Assembly: GCA_002402005.2 (NCBI GenBank)
Contig: NVUS02000108.1
Location: forward strand, 1-7,871
Origin: OCS116 cluster bacterium
GTDB taxonomy: Bacteria; Pseudomonadota; Alphaproteobacteria; Rhizobiales; OSC116
Length of the DNA: 7,871 nt
Direction of reading: 5' to 3'
Shown here: positions 7,501 to 7,871 of the stretch, piece by piece
Numbering within the stretch: position 1 is the stretch's first letter
Layout of the letters: every line of letters starts with the position of its first letter
Made by a program: the position numbers and the translations under genes
The notes under the pieces: generated by a model
Seen by the model: only the letters and a program-made list of their open reading frames with translations
Databases searched by the model: none
Told to the model about the DNA's origin: nothing

Positions 7501-7747
7501 AGAGCAGGCTTTGTCCATCGATTAGATCAAGCCGGGCGCCAACCAGAAGTTCGATATCAAAACCCTGCTGTTTGGCGCGCTTAACCGCTGCATGCATGCG
7601 CACCACGCCTGCCAATGTATTGCGATCGGCAATTGAAATGGCATCGTGCCTCAAGGCGCAAGCCGTGGCGACCAATTCATCAGCTTGGCTAGCGCCTTCT
7701 AAAAAACTATAGGCCGATAACACCTGTAATTCGGCATAAAGTGTCAT
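4502..7747 (-). CDS. dnaE2: Error-prone DNA polymerase DnaE2 (ImuC)
   Basis: A 1081-residue C-family polymerase, normal length for DnaE2. The N-terminal PHP domain is degenerate: ELQV (6-9) and IADRNT (39-44) replace the His motifs of metal-binding PHP domains, and no exonuclease domain is present. The palm contains GRGSAANS (338-345), PPDIDVDF (376-383) with two catalytic Asp, and KVDVLGLG (527-534) with the third (Asp529). A helix-hairpin-helix-like segment around LRQIKGIK (818-825) and an OB-fold with RQRPGTAKG near residue 970 follow. The ending SRDFH is typical. With ImuB it performs SOS-induced mutagenic translesion synthesis. The start at 7747 is chosen because the family begins at TLYAELQ. 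The 36 codons upstream in frame lie inside imuB, whose stop shares one base with this ATG (TAATG), so translation is probably coupled. Confidence 0.98.
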   Translation of the reverse strand: MTLYAELQVLSAYSFLEGASQADELVATACALRHDAISIADRNTLAGVVRMHAAVKRAKQQGFDIELLVGARLDLIDGQSLLCYPKDRAAYGRLSRLISLGRRRAEKGDCKISIKDVIDYSEGQILIYLPPNELPKDFEIQLKIYKKYFADIHVALTHSYKGDDAKRMQNIADICKPLSINIVATNNVIMHDKSRKPLADILTCMREKITIEQIGKLALINGEACLKSPKLMNKIFKNHPNALTNIEKVIGQINFNLTQLSYEYPKEVSPNGRTAYDELVYLVGRNEKRLYPYGTPQKVVDLVKKEFDIIKIKKIAPYFLTVFDIVRFARSQDILCQGRGSAANSAICYILGITAVPPENSEMLFERFVSLDRDEPPDIDVDFEHERREEVIQYIYQKYGRDRAGITATVTHFRFKGAMREVSKAMGMSEDMIDRLTSQKFHWTSEKIEDDELKQAGFNPNDKRLRQVVDLAHELNGFPRHLGQHVGGFVITAGRLDELVPIENARMEDRSIIEWDKNDIDELGILKVDVLGLGMLTCIRKAFDLINIHYGKKYSLASVPQDDGIVYDMLCEGDSVGVFQVESRAQMAFLPRMKPRTYYDLVIEVAIVRPGPIQGGMVHPYIQRRNQQRDNPNFKVDYPKPELESVLNRTLGVPLFQEQAMKMAEVAAGFTASEADGLRRSMATFKNSGTISGYYDKFISGMLKKGYEEEFAKRCFKQIEGFGEYGFPESHAASFAILVYISAWIKCHYPDIFACAILNSQPMGFYAPAQLVRDARDHKVEIRPPDVNYSMWDNSLEAVNHKKTTTYAQINYALRIGLRQIKGIKQVDAEWLVAARNNGYVEPKDIWRRANISPKVLEKLANADAFGSMNFKRRDVIWQLKGIKGLAPLPLFAARGEDDDAAESLDDLKFLPDMTPAQHIVEDYAATGLSLKGHPMKVLRPVTGGEFHNTLITRSLSKPITVTGIVMARQRPGTAKGVCFITLEDDTGTANIITWPKIFEKYKREVFFSRLMRVKGVLEREGIVAHIIAYEIEDLTHLLDYMRLPDFPNQSQINKGSTVPQPTPNHPRQFSRRLFPSRDFH

Positions 7748-7871
7748 TATGATAGGCCGTGTAAAAAATATCGTTTCTTTGCCGTAACGAACACCCAAAA
7801 TTGCCGCCCGGTTTGGCTGAGCAGCCACCAATAATCGCGTGCGCCTTCCTGCCATAAAGGGTCATCCCACC
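7747..7871 (-). CDS. imuB: ImuB, Y-family-like polymerase accessory protein, C-terminal 40 residues only
   Basis: On the minus strand the frame with codons starting at 7869 gives 40 residues, from WDDPLW through GARDYWW and FWVF to the ending RYFLHGLS, then TAA at 7749-7747. This tail resembles the ImuB C-terminus (RDYWR...FWLFR...W-x-x-HGLF pattern). The position directly before dnaE2, with a one-base stop/start overlap, is the usual imuB-dnaE2 arrangement. ImuB is a catalytically dead Y-family homologue that recruits DnaE2 to the sliding clamp. The rest of the gene, any imuA and the LexA-controlled promoter would lie beyond the window. Confidence 0.85.
   Translation of the reverse strand, partial: WDDPLWQEGARDYWWLLSQTGRQFWVFVTAKKRYFLHGLS

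Noticed and set aside
7748..7855. 36-codon N-terminal extension of DnaE2
   Set aside because: It has no DnaE2 similarity and lies over the imuB C-terminus read in another frame. The family start is at TLYAELQ.

Overview
The window looks like a piece of a moderately AT-rich alphaproteobacterial chromosome. The main support is the tail of imuB followed by dnaE2 (imuC). This DnaE2 has the degenerate PHP N-terminus and the C-terminal SRDFH ending that I associate with alphaproteobacterial copies. Base composition looks balanced, with AT-rich spacers. A marine SAR116-like lineage is possible, but that is a guess.

Layout. Positions 9-74 hold a tRNA-Ala(GGC) that is perfect up to the end of its T-stem and then stops. 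Positions 55-3419 hold a compact minus-strand operon, transcribed in the order DUF2271 periplasmic protein, PepSY-TM/flavodoxin/FAD-NAD(P) reductase fusion, ApbE-type FMN transferase. The last gene is cut off at the same base where the tRNA breaks. Positions 3420-3614 are a divergent intergenic region with a nested inverted repeat and a second palindrome in front of a plus-strand extended SDR gene (3615-4505). That gene meets dnaE2 (minus, 7747-4502) tail to tail with a 4-base overlap. The minus-strand imuB C-terminus (7747-7871, running off the window) precedes dnaE2 and overlaps it by one base.

How the genes work together. The minus-strand operon reads as a trans-envelope electron-transfer module. 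Cytosolic NAD(P)H would reduce the FAD and FMN domains of the fusion protein, electrons would cross the membrane through the four-helix PepSY-TM part, and the small exported DUF2271 protein may receive them. The DUF2271 protein contains DGFSGAS, which fits the pattern recognised by ApbE FMN transferases, so it may be a covalently flavinylated carrier. The physiological acceptor is unknown; a ferric chelate is one option by analogy with FoxB-type PepSY reductases. The imuB-dnaE2 pair is the SOS mutasome for error-prone translesion synthesis.

Most notable points: the double break of tRNA-Ala and apbE at position 74/75 (a real rearrangement or an assembly chimera), the candidate flavinylation site in DUF2271, the apparent lack of a signal peptide on ApbE, and the dyad cluster upstream of the SDR gene. 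I saw no insertion sequence, integrase, CRISPR array or phage gene.
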